From positions 20,331,672 to 20,395,671 of the forward strand of contig JAQMRL010000015.1 in NCBI GenBank assembly GCA_035578175.1: a stretch of DNA of 64,000 nt, given 5' to 3'. This stretch comes from Catonia carolina (taxonomy: Eukaryota; Arthropoda; Insecta; Hemiptera; Achilidae). The notes beneath the pieces were generated by a model. The model ran no database searches. It had not been told where the DNA came from and saw only the letters and a list, made by a program, of their open reading frames with translations. Shown in pieces: positions 22,263-32,033 of this stretch. How positions within the stretch are numbered: the first letter of the stretch is position 1; each line of letters starts with the position of its first letter. The position numbers were made by a program, and so were the translations under genes.

Positions 22263-23252
22263 AAAAAATCTGGTGTGAAACACTCACACAACTTTCTCTT
22301 GCCAATGCAAATAATTAACAATAAACCTAACATTAGTATTAAAACATTAGAAATGAACAAAAACTAACCTCAAAAACATAACCTTATTTTAATCATGAGT
22401 GGAAGACGCAAAATGAAAATCGAACTCAGTTTGGCTTAAAAAAAACGGAAAATCACACTTTCACGCTAAACTAGGCTCTGTAGAGAAAAATGCTCTAAAC
22501 AAAAGTTGTAGATCTTTTAATTTTCTATAACTTTTATTATATACACTTTTGTCGTAAAATGCATACTAAGACCGAAATGTTAAAAAAATCGATTTTTCTC
22601 ACGTTTTCGTGAGAAAAAAAACAGAAAATCGCAAATTACCGCTAAACTAAGCGTCATACAAAAAAATGTTTGAAACATAAGTTGTAGGTGTTTAAATTCT
22701 CTACAACTTTTATTATATAAGTTTTTGCGCTAAAATTTATATTAAAGCCGTAATCTTAAAAAAACAACGTTTTTACGTGAAAAGAGCCTCACCGAGAATT
22801 TCAGCAGACATGGCGCCTACCCTATCTTGTAGAGAATAAAAAATTGAGTAAAATACGCGATTTTAAAAAAAATCGTAGGACCAGTTTTTGAGAAAATCGC
22901 AAAAAAGTGAAAAATTATACGAATAAACTACTACTTCCGGTTGACCGATTTTGATGAAAATGTTCGTGTCGCGTCCGGTAGTGGTATGTAACTTAAGTTT
23001 CAAGTTTCAAGTTCGTACGATGTTCCGTTCTTGAGATATTCTGTTCACACACACACACACACACAGACACACAGACACACACACAGACACACAGACACAC
23101 AGACACACACACAGACCAATCGCTAAAAACATGTTTTTTGGATTCAGGGGGTCTGAAAACGTATAGATCCGGTGAAAACTCGATTTCGAAAAATCGACAT
23201 GAAAACAATACTTTCCTTCCTATATATTCATATAGGCAAGAGAAAGTAAAAA
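22263..23252 (-). mobile_element. Family B (Helentron/DINE-like), full copy
   Basis: A full-length copy in reverse. Subterminal inverted repeats ACTTTCTCTTGCC lie at both ends, with a GTGTGA...TCACAC hairpin next to the end at 22263 and a CA/GT microsatellite at 23043-23115. There is no coding capacity. It ends about 150 bp from the Beat exon, inside the gene. Confidence 0.85.
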
Positions 23253-23399
23253 TGGAAACTTGTTTAGAAGTCATCGACCCACAACCTATCGAAGCTTGGC
23301 GTAAGTCAAAAAACAAGACCAGCGTATCGCTTATTTTCTAAAGCGGTATTTAATGATATTAAATTTACTATTTTAGAACAGTTGTAAATGCATGCTTAC

Positions 23400-23628
23400 C
23401 TAACAATAGAGCTTCTCGATTTTCATAAATAGGTCTCACACTCTGCACAACACTCTCTCGGTCTCCCTTCCATAAGACGGGCGACAAACTTGCCACGCAT
23501 CTTAACTTCATACTGCCCTTATAGAAATAATCTGGCGTGACTGGTATTCTTAGACCCATCGACGTTGTCACTAATCCATGGATATGGATAACGTTTGGGT
23601 AGTGTCGAAGTTTATCGGGATCTGTCAC
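23400..23628 (-). CDS. beat: Beaten path (Beat) family protein, exon for end of Ig domain 2
   Basis: A 229-bp exon read on the minus strand. It begins after TTGCAG (acceptor at 23629-23631) with VTDPDKLRHYP, continues GLVTTSMGLRIPVTPDYFY and MKLRCVASLSPVLWK, and ends TTAG before GTAAGC. Known Beat proteins have at this place a GLETxxLGLRF...MKLKCxA segment, the C-terminal half of the second Ig domain with its conserved Cys. It starts in phase 0 and ends in phase 1, and its start phase matches the end of exon 48684-48817. Beat proteins are secreted or membrane-anchored neuronal adhesion regulators that bind Sidestep-type partners in flies. The paralogue cannot be told from this part, and the next exon was not found. 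Confidence 0.85.
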
Positions 23629-23880
23629 CTGCAACAATCAAAACAATATATTCATGTTATACATATCCAAAATAAGGTTTAATTCAATTACAATTCTTTT
23701 CACAAAAATTACAATTGTAGCACACTTTTTTTTTTGGCTTTACGGTTACACGAAATTAAAAATAATTCACAGTTTTGATTTGTAACATCGTGTTAAAATT
23801 CAGTATTTTCTTTTTAAATAACATGGTATTTTACATAAAAACGCTTTAATAAATTTTTGAAAAATTAATTATATATATAT

Positions 23881-24239
23881 AATAGGAGTTTATTTTAGTT
23901 ATCGTGTGGGTCCCGGATTAGTTAAGAATAAAACAGAAAAGTTTCACTGTAAAACACAAGTTCGAAATGTTTTATTATTTCGCAAATTACAAAGGTTATT
24001 TACATTTGTTACATACCTGTAAAACACAAGAAACAACATTCAATGTTTATTCTTCGCAATCTTGTCTCGCACACGGTTTATAACTATTTTAATTTAAATT
24101 CAATTATAATAAGAACATTGCTATGTATTGCACTTGTTTATTAACGCTCAGCTGTTTGTTCTTCTAGAGCTCTGTAATTTCGACTCTCTGAGTTCAGGCG
24201 GGAGAATTTTAAATCATATGTAGGAGCTGACTCCTTACA
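23881..24239 (-). repeat. 3' LTR (359 bp)
   Basis: Starts TGTAAGGAGTCAGCTCC on the minus strand and ends at AATAGGAG (23881). By eye it is identical along its whole length to 28478-28836, which implies a recent insertion. Confidence 0.95.
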
Positions 24240-24253
24240 TCTCCCCCCCTTCG
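24240..24253 (-). promoter_or_regulatory. Polypurine tract
   Basis: Minus strand GAAGGGGGGAGA directly before the 3' LTR, the plus-strand primer position of LTR retrotransposons. Confidence 0.85.
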
Positions 24254-24264
24254 GTGAGAAAAAT

Positions 24265-27200
24265 TCATTTTTCTTGATCGTGGTCCTTAGGGATCAGCTT
24301 CGAAATGTGAAACAGATTTGATTCCTTTTTCTTGTGGCCTGTGTTAATTCTGTAGAGCGAATCTGATATTTTTTCTTCGATTTGGTATGGTCCTATTCTT
24401 AATTCATCCGTTTTTCTTCTGTTCAGTTTGTTACCATTTTCCACGTATATAGACTCGCCCTCCTGGAATTCATGGGTAACTCTGTTTTTATCATAATTCT
24501 TTTTATTATAATTATGGTATTTGATGCTGTTTTCCAGAGCCCTTTCTCTGTTTATCTTCAGGTCTTCTGGTGAAAATGTTTTTTTTAATTCATTTGGCTT
24601 TATTGATGTATCAACACCCTCTAATAGATATTTTGGACTAAATTTTGTCACTGTATGTATAGTTTCATTATATTTTTTTATACATTCGTGCGCAGCAGTT
24701 GTCCATGCTATTTTCCTGTTTTTTTGGTTGACTATACATCTTATTTTATTAGTCAAAGTTTGGTTCAATCGTTCGTTCAAACCATTTGAAAAGGGAGCAT
24801 TGACAGCCGTGAAAATTAGTGGTACATTCTGGCTTTCTAAGAAATCTTTATATTCCTCTGAATTAATACCGGGGTATTGGTCTGTCAGAATTTTACCTAC
24901 ATTTTCATCGGTTACCATTTTGGTCAGTCTTATAAAATCCTTTCCCGTTTGTGTTTTTGACGTTAAGATGTATGCGTACCTGGTAAAGTGGTCCACCAGC
25001 AAGTGTAAATATTTTTTTGTGGATCTTGATCCGCCAAATCCTCCAATTGTATCAATAGATATTATTTCAAATGGGTGTTTCGCTGGTCCCAGTTGAGAGA
25101 GTTGACCATACTTCTTTTGACCTCTGGATTTGTTTTTTATGCAGATTTCACAATTCCTGCAGAATTCCTTAATATTTGTGTCTAAATTTTTTGTCGAGTA
25201 GCATTGTCTTATTAAACTTGTCATCTGCTGTACTCCAATGTGACAAAATTCATGATGGACTTTTTTTATCAACTCTTTGCTTAATTTTTCTGATATGATT
25301 ATTTTCCCTTTTTTCAGCAGTAAATCTGATTTATCTTTAATTATCTTATTACCTTTTACTACATTATTTTCATTTTGGTCTTCAATGATTTTTTTTAGAT
25401 CCAAAGAATTTACAGTTCTTATTTCTTTTTCCTGTTCTTCATCTGTTTCGAGTACCGGATTTCTACTCAGTGCATCGGCCTCTGCATTAAATTTACCAGG
25501 ATTATATTTTACCTGAAACTGAAATTGTGATAAATAGTAAGTCATATCGCCAAGCTCTTCATCCGGTCTAGCTTTGATCTTCAAGTTTTCTAATGGTTTA
25601 TGATCCGAATAAACCTCGAACGATTTGCCCAAAAGCCAGTATTGCCAGAATTTAATTGCCTCTTTGATTGCTAAGCATTCTATATATATGGCTTTTTTCT
25701 TTTTTTGTGCATCATTTAATTTTCTGGAGAAATATGCTACTGGTTTTTCTTCGTTATCCTCGGGTTGAGGTTGCTTTAGTATTGCTCCCAGACCATGAAT
25801 ACTTCCATCTGTGTATATTTTTATTGGTAAGTCTGGATCATAAATAGTCAGAACTGGCTCATTACATAAGAATTCTTTCAAAAATTTAAATGCATTTTCG
25901 CATTTTTGTGACCAGATGAATTTTTGGTTTTTTCGAAGTAAATTATGAAGCGGTTCAAGCACAATAGCGATCTTAGGCACATAATCGTGGTAGAAATTTA
26001 TTTTACCTAAAAATTGTCGAATATTTTTTTGGTTTGCTGGCGTTGGAAAATCGCGAATAGCTCTTAGATTGTCTTTCATTGGTTTGACCGTATTGTAGCC
26101 GATGACGTGACCAAGATATGTTACTGTCTTTGAGGCAAACGAACACTTAGAAAATTTAAGCCTAAAACCTACTTCTTTAATTGCACTCATTAATCGTTCT
26201 AGGTGTTCTAGATGTTCTTTGAATGATTTCGAAAATACAAGTATGTCATCTATATAATTGGTTGTAAAACCTGATAATTCGTTTTTTCTTATGATATTAC
26301 TCAAGACCCTCTGAAAAATTGCTGGCGCTGTCTTTAAACCAAACGGGAGGCATGTCCACTGATAGTGTCCATTCTGTGTGACGAATCCAGTTTTTCGCCT
26401 GTCTTCCACTCTTAGTGGAATAGACCAAAAGGCTGAGTTAATATCTAATTTTGAGAAGTAATTACAATTTCTTGTTTTTGTCACTAAGTCTTCAATACGA
26501 GGAAATGGTTGTGACTGAGGTACTACAATTTTATTAAGATCTCTGAAATCTATACAGAGTCTAGATTTTTGGTTTTCATCTTTTTTGAATGCTAGCGTGA
26601 CCGGGGCTGCAAAAGGACTGTAGGACTCTTCTATTAGATTATTTTTCAGTAATTCTGAAATTTGTTGTTCTATTTCCCTTTTGTCCTGTATTGTGCACCT
26701 ATATGGTCGTTTGCTGCAGTATTTTTCTATGATTAAATCTATTCTGGCCTCGAAGTCTGATACTGTGCCAATGTCGAATTTATTTTTTGCAAATATTTTA
26801 TCAAATTTATTTACCAATTTTAAAATAAGTTCTTTTTCTTCTTTTTGTAAATGTTCTGTGGTTATTAAGAATTGATCTGTGTCTAAATTCTCGTTGAAAT
26901 TGATTTCGTAACTTTTATTACTATCATTTTTCATTAAATCTATTTTTTTAGAGATTTTTACTGTAGTGTCTTTAGTGTTACGTGTATTAACTGTATTATT
27001 TTGGATTATATTTAAATTATTATCGTGACTCAGCTTAAATATTTTTATTAAGTCTAGTCCGATTAAAAATTCATGTTTAAAATTTTCGTTGTTAACTACA
27101 AACACATAGACATCTTCTTCCATATCCATTATTCTTGCTTTTATTTTTATCATGCAATCTGCATTATTAACACCATTAATTGATTTTATGCAGACGTTAT

Positions 27201-27312
27201 GTTTTTTTTCATGCTCATTTTTTAATTTCAGTTTTAATATTTTTGCATTAATAAGTGATACATTTGAGCCTGGATCATATAGTCCATATGCCTCAAAGTC
27301 ACCATTTAACAT
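24265..27312 (-). CDS. pol: Pol polyprotein (PR-RT-RH-IN) of the LTR element
   Basis: 1015 codons without interruption from the ATG at 27312; the frame is also open upstream to the frameshift site, so the natural start is probably by frameshifting. Order: aspartic protease with DPGSNVSLI (D13; DPG where DTG or DSG is usual); RT about 190-375 with D290 and YIDD 353-356; RNase H with TDGS (D502), E545 and D570; integrase zinc region H687/H691/C718/C721; and catalytic D754, D811, E847, a DD35E spacing. The end (950-1015) resembles the chromodomain-like, basic C-terminus of gypsy integrases but has no clear chromodomain. It copies RNA into DNA and inserts it; all catalytic residues I looked for are present. 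Confidence 0.95.
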   Translation of the reverse strand: MLNGDFEAYGLYDPGSNVSLINAKILKLKLKNEHEKKHNVCIKSINGVNNADCMIKIKARIMDMEEDVYVFVVNNENFKHEFLIGLDLIKIFKLSHDNNLNIIQNNTVNTRNTKDTTVKISKKIDLMKNDSNKSYEINFNENLDTDQFLITTEHLQKEEKELILKLVNKFDKIFAKNKFDIGTVSDFEARIDLIIEKYCSKRPYRCTIQDKREIEQQISELLKNNLIEESYSPFAAPVTLAFKKDENQKSRLCIDFRDLNKIVVPQSQPFPRIEDLVTKTRNCNYFSKLDINSAFWSIPLRVEDRRKTGFVTQNGHYQWTCLPFGLKTAPAIFQRVLSNIIRKNELSGFTTNYIDDILVFSKSFKEHLEHLERLMSAIKEVGFRLKFSKCSFASKTVTYLGHVIGYNTVKPMKDNLRAIRDFPTPANQKNIRQFLGKINFYHDYVPKIAIVLEPLHNLLRKNQKFIWSQKCENAFKFLKEFLCNEPVLTIYDPDLPIKIYTDGSIHGLGAILKQPQPEDNEEKPVAYFSRKLNDAQKKKKAIYIECLAIKEAIKFWQYWLLGKSFEVYSDHKPLENLKIKARPDEELGDMTYYLSQFQFQVKYNPGKFNAEADALSRNPVLETDEEQEKEIRTVNSLDLKKIIEDQNENNVVKGNKIIKDKSDLLLKKGKIIISEKLSKELIKKVHHEFCHIGVQQMTSLIRQCYSTKNLDTNIKEFCRNCEICIKNKSRGQKKYGQLSQLGPAKHPFEIISIDTIGGFGGSRSTKKYLHLLVDHFTRYAYILTSKTQTGKDFIRLTKMVTDENVGKILTDQYPGINSEEYKDFLESQNVPLIFTAVNAPFSNGLNERLNQTLTNKIRCIVNQKNRKIAWTTAAHECIKKYNETIHTVTKFSPKYLLEGVDTSIKPNELKKTFSPEDLKINRERALENSIKYHNYNKKNYDKNRVTHEFQEGESIYVENGNKLNRRKTDELRIGPYQIEEKISDSLYRINTGHKKKESNLFHISKLIPKDHDQEK

Positions 27313-27326
27313 AACCTTAACCTCAA

Positions 27327-28448
27327 TTAATGGTGTGTGTCCAAGTTTTTTGGATCTTCACTATTTACATTTAACTCTAGCAAGTTTCTATTTACCTTAT
27401 TTTCCTTCTTCTTGGGTTCTATATTGTCCTTGAACCAGCAGTCTTGAGTTTGGTGAAATCTGATTTTGTTGGTTTTTTCTTTACAAATTTCGCAAGGTGA
27501 TTTAGATTTTTTTGTATATTCTGTTTGTTTTTTTACTTCTTTACCAGTATTTTTATGGACCAAGTGTTCTAATTTTCCTAGTTCATTGTACAAATCATCC
27601 GTTTCCAACAGTGCATTTCTATCTATTTTATCACTCACATAGTTTGGGAGACTTACTGATATTAGATCAATCAAGGTACCAACATCAATTGATTTTCTTG
27701 TCTCCAGAAGTAATTTTTCTTTTTTTAAAGCAAATTCTACTAGAGAGCCTGTTTGGTATTTAAATGTTATCGCATACCTGATTGGAGACCAACCTTTATT
27801 TGCAAAAGTATTACAGAATTTTTTTCTCCATTCAGACCACTCCGAATTAATGGTAAGTTTCATTAGTATACATTCATACCAGTCTAAACAGTTTTTCTCT
27901 AAAAAGAATTTTAATACTTCAATCTTTTTTTTATCTTGAATTATTTGAAATCTTTCACATTCATCTTCATACTGTTTTATCCACTGGTTTGTATCGACTG
28001 TTTTATTGTCGAATTTCTGCAGAATAAATTCTTTTGCTATTTTGTCTGCAGATTTTTCTTGTTTTTTATTAACTTCTAATAATTTTTGCAATAATTCTTC
28101 TATTGCAGATGATTGTGTGATTGTAGATTCTCCTAAATGTCCCTGTGTAATTTCTTCTAAAAAAAAATCATTGAATTGCAGATTTTCTTCATTGTCAAAG
28201 TACACTTTTTTCAAGTTCTCATCTATAGTTATCCAAATTTTTCGGTATTGGTTCCTTTTTGTAAGTGTTTTTTTTACTTTTTTGTAACTTGTATGTTTAA
28301 TTAATTCCTCGTGTAAGGTAGCTGGCTGCAATTCATCTGGTAGGCCAAACAAACGCTTATCGGCGGTTTCAATTGAGGTTATGCACATGATGTTCGTTTT
28401 TCCATCTGCTGTGCCTCTTAATCTAAACTCAAATCTAAGTTTGTCCAT
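27327..28448 (-). CDS. gag: Gag-like structural protein of the LTR element
   Basis: 373 codons starting only 29 bp inside the 5' LTR. It has no recognisable signal or membrane segment. Mid-region helices carry RLG-poor capsid-like sequence (WSEWRKKFCNTFANKGW and AITFKYQTGSLVEFALKKE, as in retrotransposon gag). A zinc knuckle of unusual spacing lies at C319, C322, H332, C337 (C-x2-C-x9-H-x4-C; the usual form is x4 before His). Its last codons overlap the pol frame at the A AAA AAC site. Presumed role: packaging of the element RNA. Confidence 0.85.
   Translation of the reverse strand: MDKLRFEFRLRGTADGKTNIMCITSIETADKRLFGLPDELQPATLHEELIKHTSYKKVKKTLTKRNQYRKIWITIDENLKKVYFDNEENLQFNDFFLEEITQGHLGESTITQSSAIEELLQKLLEVNKKQEKSADKIAKEFILQKFDNKTVDTNQWIKQYEDECERFQIIQDKKKIEVLKFFLEKNCLDWYECILMKLTINSEWSEWRKKFCNTFANKGWSPIRYAITFKYQTGSLVEFALKKEKLLLETRKSIDVGTLIDLISVSLPNYVSDKIDRNALLETDDLYNELGKLEHLVHKNTGKEVKKQTEYTKKSKSPCEICKEKTNKIRFHQTQDCWFKDNIEPKKKENKVNRNLLELNVNSEDPKNLDTHH
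27345..27351 (-). promoter_or_regulatory. -1 ribosomal frameshift heptamer A AAA AAC
   Basis: On the minus strand gag codons CCA AAA AAC contain the canonical slippery heptamer A AAA AAC, seven codons before the gag stop. A -1 shift here enters the pol frame, which is open from this point through the pol ATG. The same heptamer type works in several retroelements; use here is inferred. Confidence 0.8.
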
Positions 28449-28477
28449 TGCTTGACTAAACGCAAATGTTGTTTTAT

Positions 28478-28836
28478 AATAGGAGTTTATTTTAGTTATC
28501 GTGTGGGTCCCGGATTAGTTAAGAATAAAACAGAAAAGTTTCACTGTAAAACACAAGTTCGAAATGTTTTATTATTTCGCAAATTACAAAGGTTATTTAC
28601 ATTTGTTACATACCTGTAAAACACAAGAAACAACATTCAATGTTTATTCTTCGCAATCTTGTCTCGCACACGGTTTATAACTATTTTAATTTAAATTCAA
28701 TTATAATAAGAACATTGCTATGTATTGCACTTGTTTATTAACGCTCAGCTGTTTGTTCTTCTAGAGCTCTGTAATTTCGACTCTCTGAGTTCAGGCGGGA
28801 GAATTTTAAATCATATGTAGGAGCTGACTCCTTACA
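28478..28836 (-). repeat. 5' LTR (359 bp)
   Basis: Identical by eye to 23881-24239. The interior begins ATAAAACAACATTTGCG, which lacks the usual TGG of a tRNA-3'-end primer site. Confidence 0.95.
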
Positions 28837-29055
28837 TATATCCAAATTTCTCTCCGGTACCTTAAGATTAAATTAAAATAGGTATTGAAATTTCATATTC
28901 AAGTCCCAATAAGGATCTCAAGAAAATCTACCGTATTTACCCGAATATAAGGTGACCCTTAAAAATTTATTTAAAATTCTAGAAAAAAACAAATTTTTTA
29001 ACGTTAATTGTTTAAAAATGAAATTAACACTACATTATACAAACGAAACACTATA

Positions 29056-30376
29056 CGAGGTGTGTTCAAAAAGTAACGGGAATTTTTAAATTTCGCGAGT
29101 TTGGATAGTCCGATTGTAAAATTTTTTTTTTATTATGTTAGTACACATGCCCCTGACGTACGATAAAATTTTCGACAATATTCATTGCTTAGTTCTTAAG
29201 TGGAAGCCGGTAAGGTTAGACGTGTTTTTCGAGCACGGCTATTTTTGTTTGTTAAAAAAAATGGATCAAAGAATTTGTATTAAATTTTGCGTGAAAAATG
29301 AAATAAAGTGTAACAAAGTGTGTGAAATGTTAACAAAGGCACATGGTGAGTGTGCTATGAGTAAAACAAGGATTTACGAGTGGTATAAGCGTTTCCAAGA
29401 TGGCCGCGAAAACGTTAAAGATGACGAACGACCCGGACGTCCAAGCACATCAGCAACCGATGAAAACGTGAAAAAAGTGAAAGAAATGGTTATGAACGAT
29501 CGCCAAATCACAATCAGAGAAGTCAGTGATGATGTTGGCATATCGATTGGCTCATGCCATGAAATTTTTTCGGATGTTTTGGGTATGAAACGTGTGGCAG
29601 CAAAATTTGTTCCAAAATTGTTGAATTTCGAACAAAAACAGCGGCGAATGGAAGTTGCTCAGGAGTCACTAAATGAAGTCGACAACGATGCGGATCTACT
29701 CAAACGTGTTATAACAGGTGACGAAACATGGGTTTACGGATATGATGTCGAAACTAAGGCTCAATCGTCCCAGTGGAGGCATTCTGGATCGTCAAGACCG
29801 AAAAAGGTTCGACAAGTGCGGTCGAATATGAAGGTTATGCTCACTGTGTTCTTCGATTTAAATGGCATAGTGCATCATGAATTCTTGCCACAAGGTCAAA
29901 TAATCAATAAGGAGTACTACCTACAAGTTCAACGCCATTTGCGTGAAGCAATCCGAAAAAAACGCCCGGATTTGTGGCTAAACAATTTATGGCTTTTGCA
30001 CGACGATAATGCACCTGCTCACACTTCATTGCTTGTTCGTGAATTTTTGGCCAAAAACAAAACTGTAACGATGCCCCAGCCTCCATATTTGCCAGACATG
30101 GCTCCATGTGACGTTTTTCTATTTCCAAAAATAAAGAGAACATTAAAAGGCCGTCGTTTTACAAGCATAGATGATATTAAAAGCAAATAGGTGAAAGAGC
30201 TAAAAGCTATCACAAAGATCGAGTTTCAGAAGTGTTTCGAGGATTGGAAAAAGCGTTGGCACAAGTGTATTGAATGCGAAGGGGACTACTTTGAAGGCGA
30301 ACATATTAATGTAGATGAATAAATGAATATTTTTTTCAAAAAACGAAAATTCCCGTTATTTTTTGAACAAACCTCG
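29056..30376 (+). mobile_element. mariner element, 1321 bp
   Basis: Inverted ends of about 32 bp beginning CGAGGTGTGTTCAAAAAGT, with the complement ending at 30376, and TA at 29054-29055 and 30377-30378. The length is the usual 1.3 kb. One transposase gene has a single premature stop. Confidence 0.95.
29261..30322 (+). pseudogene. mariner transposase, one premature stop
   Basis: Starts at the Met of MDQRICIKFCVKN (29261), the usual mariner N-terminus; the frame is open further upstream but that part lies in the UTR. Domains: two helix-turn-helix motifs (to about residue 110), then the catalytic core with D154 (TGDETWVYG), D249 (HDDNAPAHT) and D284 (DMAPCD), with 34 residues between the last two, the DD34D pattern. 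A TAG at 30188-30190 removes the last 43 codons, which are otherwise intact (FQKCFEDWKKRW, GDYFEGE). The catalytic triad and the WVPHEL/linker equivalents precede the stop. Cut-and-paste transposase; probably inactive. Confidence 0.93.
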
Positions 30377-30570
30377 TACACAAAATAAACTTTAAATTTT
30401 CCAACTTCTTTTAAGCTTCACAAACATCTTCAACTCCATTCTCGTCGTCTTCACTACTAGACTAGGCTACTAAACACGATAGGCCAATACGGAAGGTTAC
30501 CCTGTGGTGAGTACAGGGAAGCCATGGGCTCTAGAATCGCTTTTAACCCATTCTATAAACAAGACAGGTC

Positions 30571-30725
30571 TTTTTTACTTTCTCTTGCCTATATGAATAT
30601 ATAGGAAGGAAAGTATTGTTTTCATGTCGATTTTTCGAAATCGAGTTTTCACCGGATCTATACGTTTTCAGACCCCCTGAACCCAAAAAACATGTTTTTA
30701 GCGATTGGTCTGTGTGTGTGTCTGT

Positions 30726-30772
<47 letters not shown>

Positions 30773-31570
30773 TGTGTGTCTGTGTGTGAACAAAATATCT
30801 CAAGAACGGAACATCGTACGAACTTGAAACTTGAAACTTAAAATACATACCACTACCGGACGCGACACGAACATTTTCATCAAAATCGGTCAACCGCAAG
30901 TAGTAGTTTATTCCTATAATTTTTCAGTTTTTTGCGATTTTCTCAAAAACTGTCCTACGATTTTTTTTAAAATCGCCTATTTTACTCAATTTTTTATTCT
31001 CTACAAGATAGGGTAGGCGCCATGTTTGCTGAAATTCTCGGTGAGGCTGTTTTCACGTAAAAACGTTGCTTTTTTAAGATTACGGCTTTAATATAAATTT
31101 TAGCGCAAAAACTTATATAATAAAAGTTGTAGAGAATTTAAAAACCTACAACTTCTGTTTCGAACATTTTTTTTGTATAACGCTTAGTTCAGCGGTAATT
31201 TGCAATTTTCTGTTTTTTTTCTCACGAAAACGTGAGAAAAATCGATTTTTTTAACATTTCGGTCTTAGTATGCATTTTACGACAAAAGTGTATATAATTA
31301 AATTTATAGAAAATTAAAAGATCTACAACTTTTGTTTAGAGCATTTTTCTCTACAGAGCCTAGTTTAGCGTGAAAGCGTGATTTTCCGTATTTTTAAGCC
31401 AAACTGAGTTAGATTGTCATTTTGCGTCATTCACTCATGATTAAAATAAGGTTATGTTTTTGAGGTTAGTTTTTGTTCATTTCTAATGTTTTAATACTAA
31501 TGTTAGGTTTATTGTTAATTATTTGCATTGGCAAGAGAAAGTTGTGTGAGTGTTTCACACCAGATTTTTT
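30571..31570 (+). mobile_element. Family B, full copy, inside the MITE
   Basis: ACTTTCTCTTGCC at 30577-30589 and its complement GGCAAGAGAAAGT at 31530-31542, then hairpin GTGTGAGTGTTTCACAC at 31544-31560 and an ATTTTTT end. A second small hairpin, CCTATAT/ATATAGG, is at 30588-30605. A TG microsatellite lies at 30709-30790. Best reference copy for the family. Confidence 0.9.
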
Positions 31571-32033
31571 CATTATGTCTTTCTTATAAATCTTCTGTGC
31601 ACCAACGTAAATGACATCTCTCATCTTTGAACAAATTGGGTTCTAGGCAATTCTATAGCCCATTCTACCCAAAACACAGGTAATGTTTTTCTAAAACATT
31701 GTTTCAATAGATATCATTTAGTTTATCGTATATGTCCATTCCAAGTATAATCATTAGATACCTACTACTTTTACTATAGGCCTATACAACATTGTTAAAT
31801 CTTTAAATTTTAAATCTTCGTTGTGGCTTATGTAAATATTCGAATATAAGTCGACCTGTAATTTTTAAGGAGAAATCTCTCGACGTAAGCCTTATATTCG
31901 GGTAAATACGGTATTAATGAATGAATCTGAAAGGATAGCTCGAAGACAAAAAGTTCAGCAAGGATGATGCACATTCAGAATATGAAGCAGTTGGATTTAA
32001 AATGAAGCTGGTGTTATTAATTTAATAAATTAC

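Larger units (their letters stand above)
23881..28836 (-). mobile_element. Intact Ty3/gypsy-type LTR retrotransposon
   Basis: 4956 bp between TATAT duplications (23876-23880 and 28837-28841). It has two 359-bp LTRs, a gag-like frame, a pol frame in the order protease, RT, RNase H, integrase, a polypurine tract and an apparent -1 frameshift site. Pol order and the YIDD box place it in Ty3/gypsy. No envelope frame is present: pol ends 25 bp from the polypurine-side LTR. It has the same orientation as the Beat gene. Confidence 0.95.
28931..31911. mobile_element. TA-flanked MITE holding a mariner and a family B element
   Basis: Ends CCGTATTTACCCGAATATAAGG (28931) and its complement (ending 31911) with TA on both sides (28929-28930, 31912-31913). 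Removing mariner 29056-30376 and family B 30571-31570 leaves about 660 bp without coding capacity. The short inverted ends and TA target fit a pogo/Tc1-type non-autonomous element. Confidence 0.85.

Noticed and set aside
24240..24264. Envelope gene in the LTR element
   Set aside because: Only 25 bp separate pol from the polypurine tract and LTR.
24521..25096. 191-codon plus-strand ORF
   Set aside because: Antisense shadow of the integrase region of pol; no independent homology seen.
30571..31570. Family B as a canonical Helitron or TIR MITE
   Set aside because: No CTRR end and no A|T target; the inverted repeats are at unequal distance from the tips and no TSD is seen, which fits Helentron-type better.
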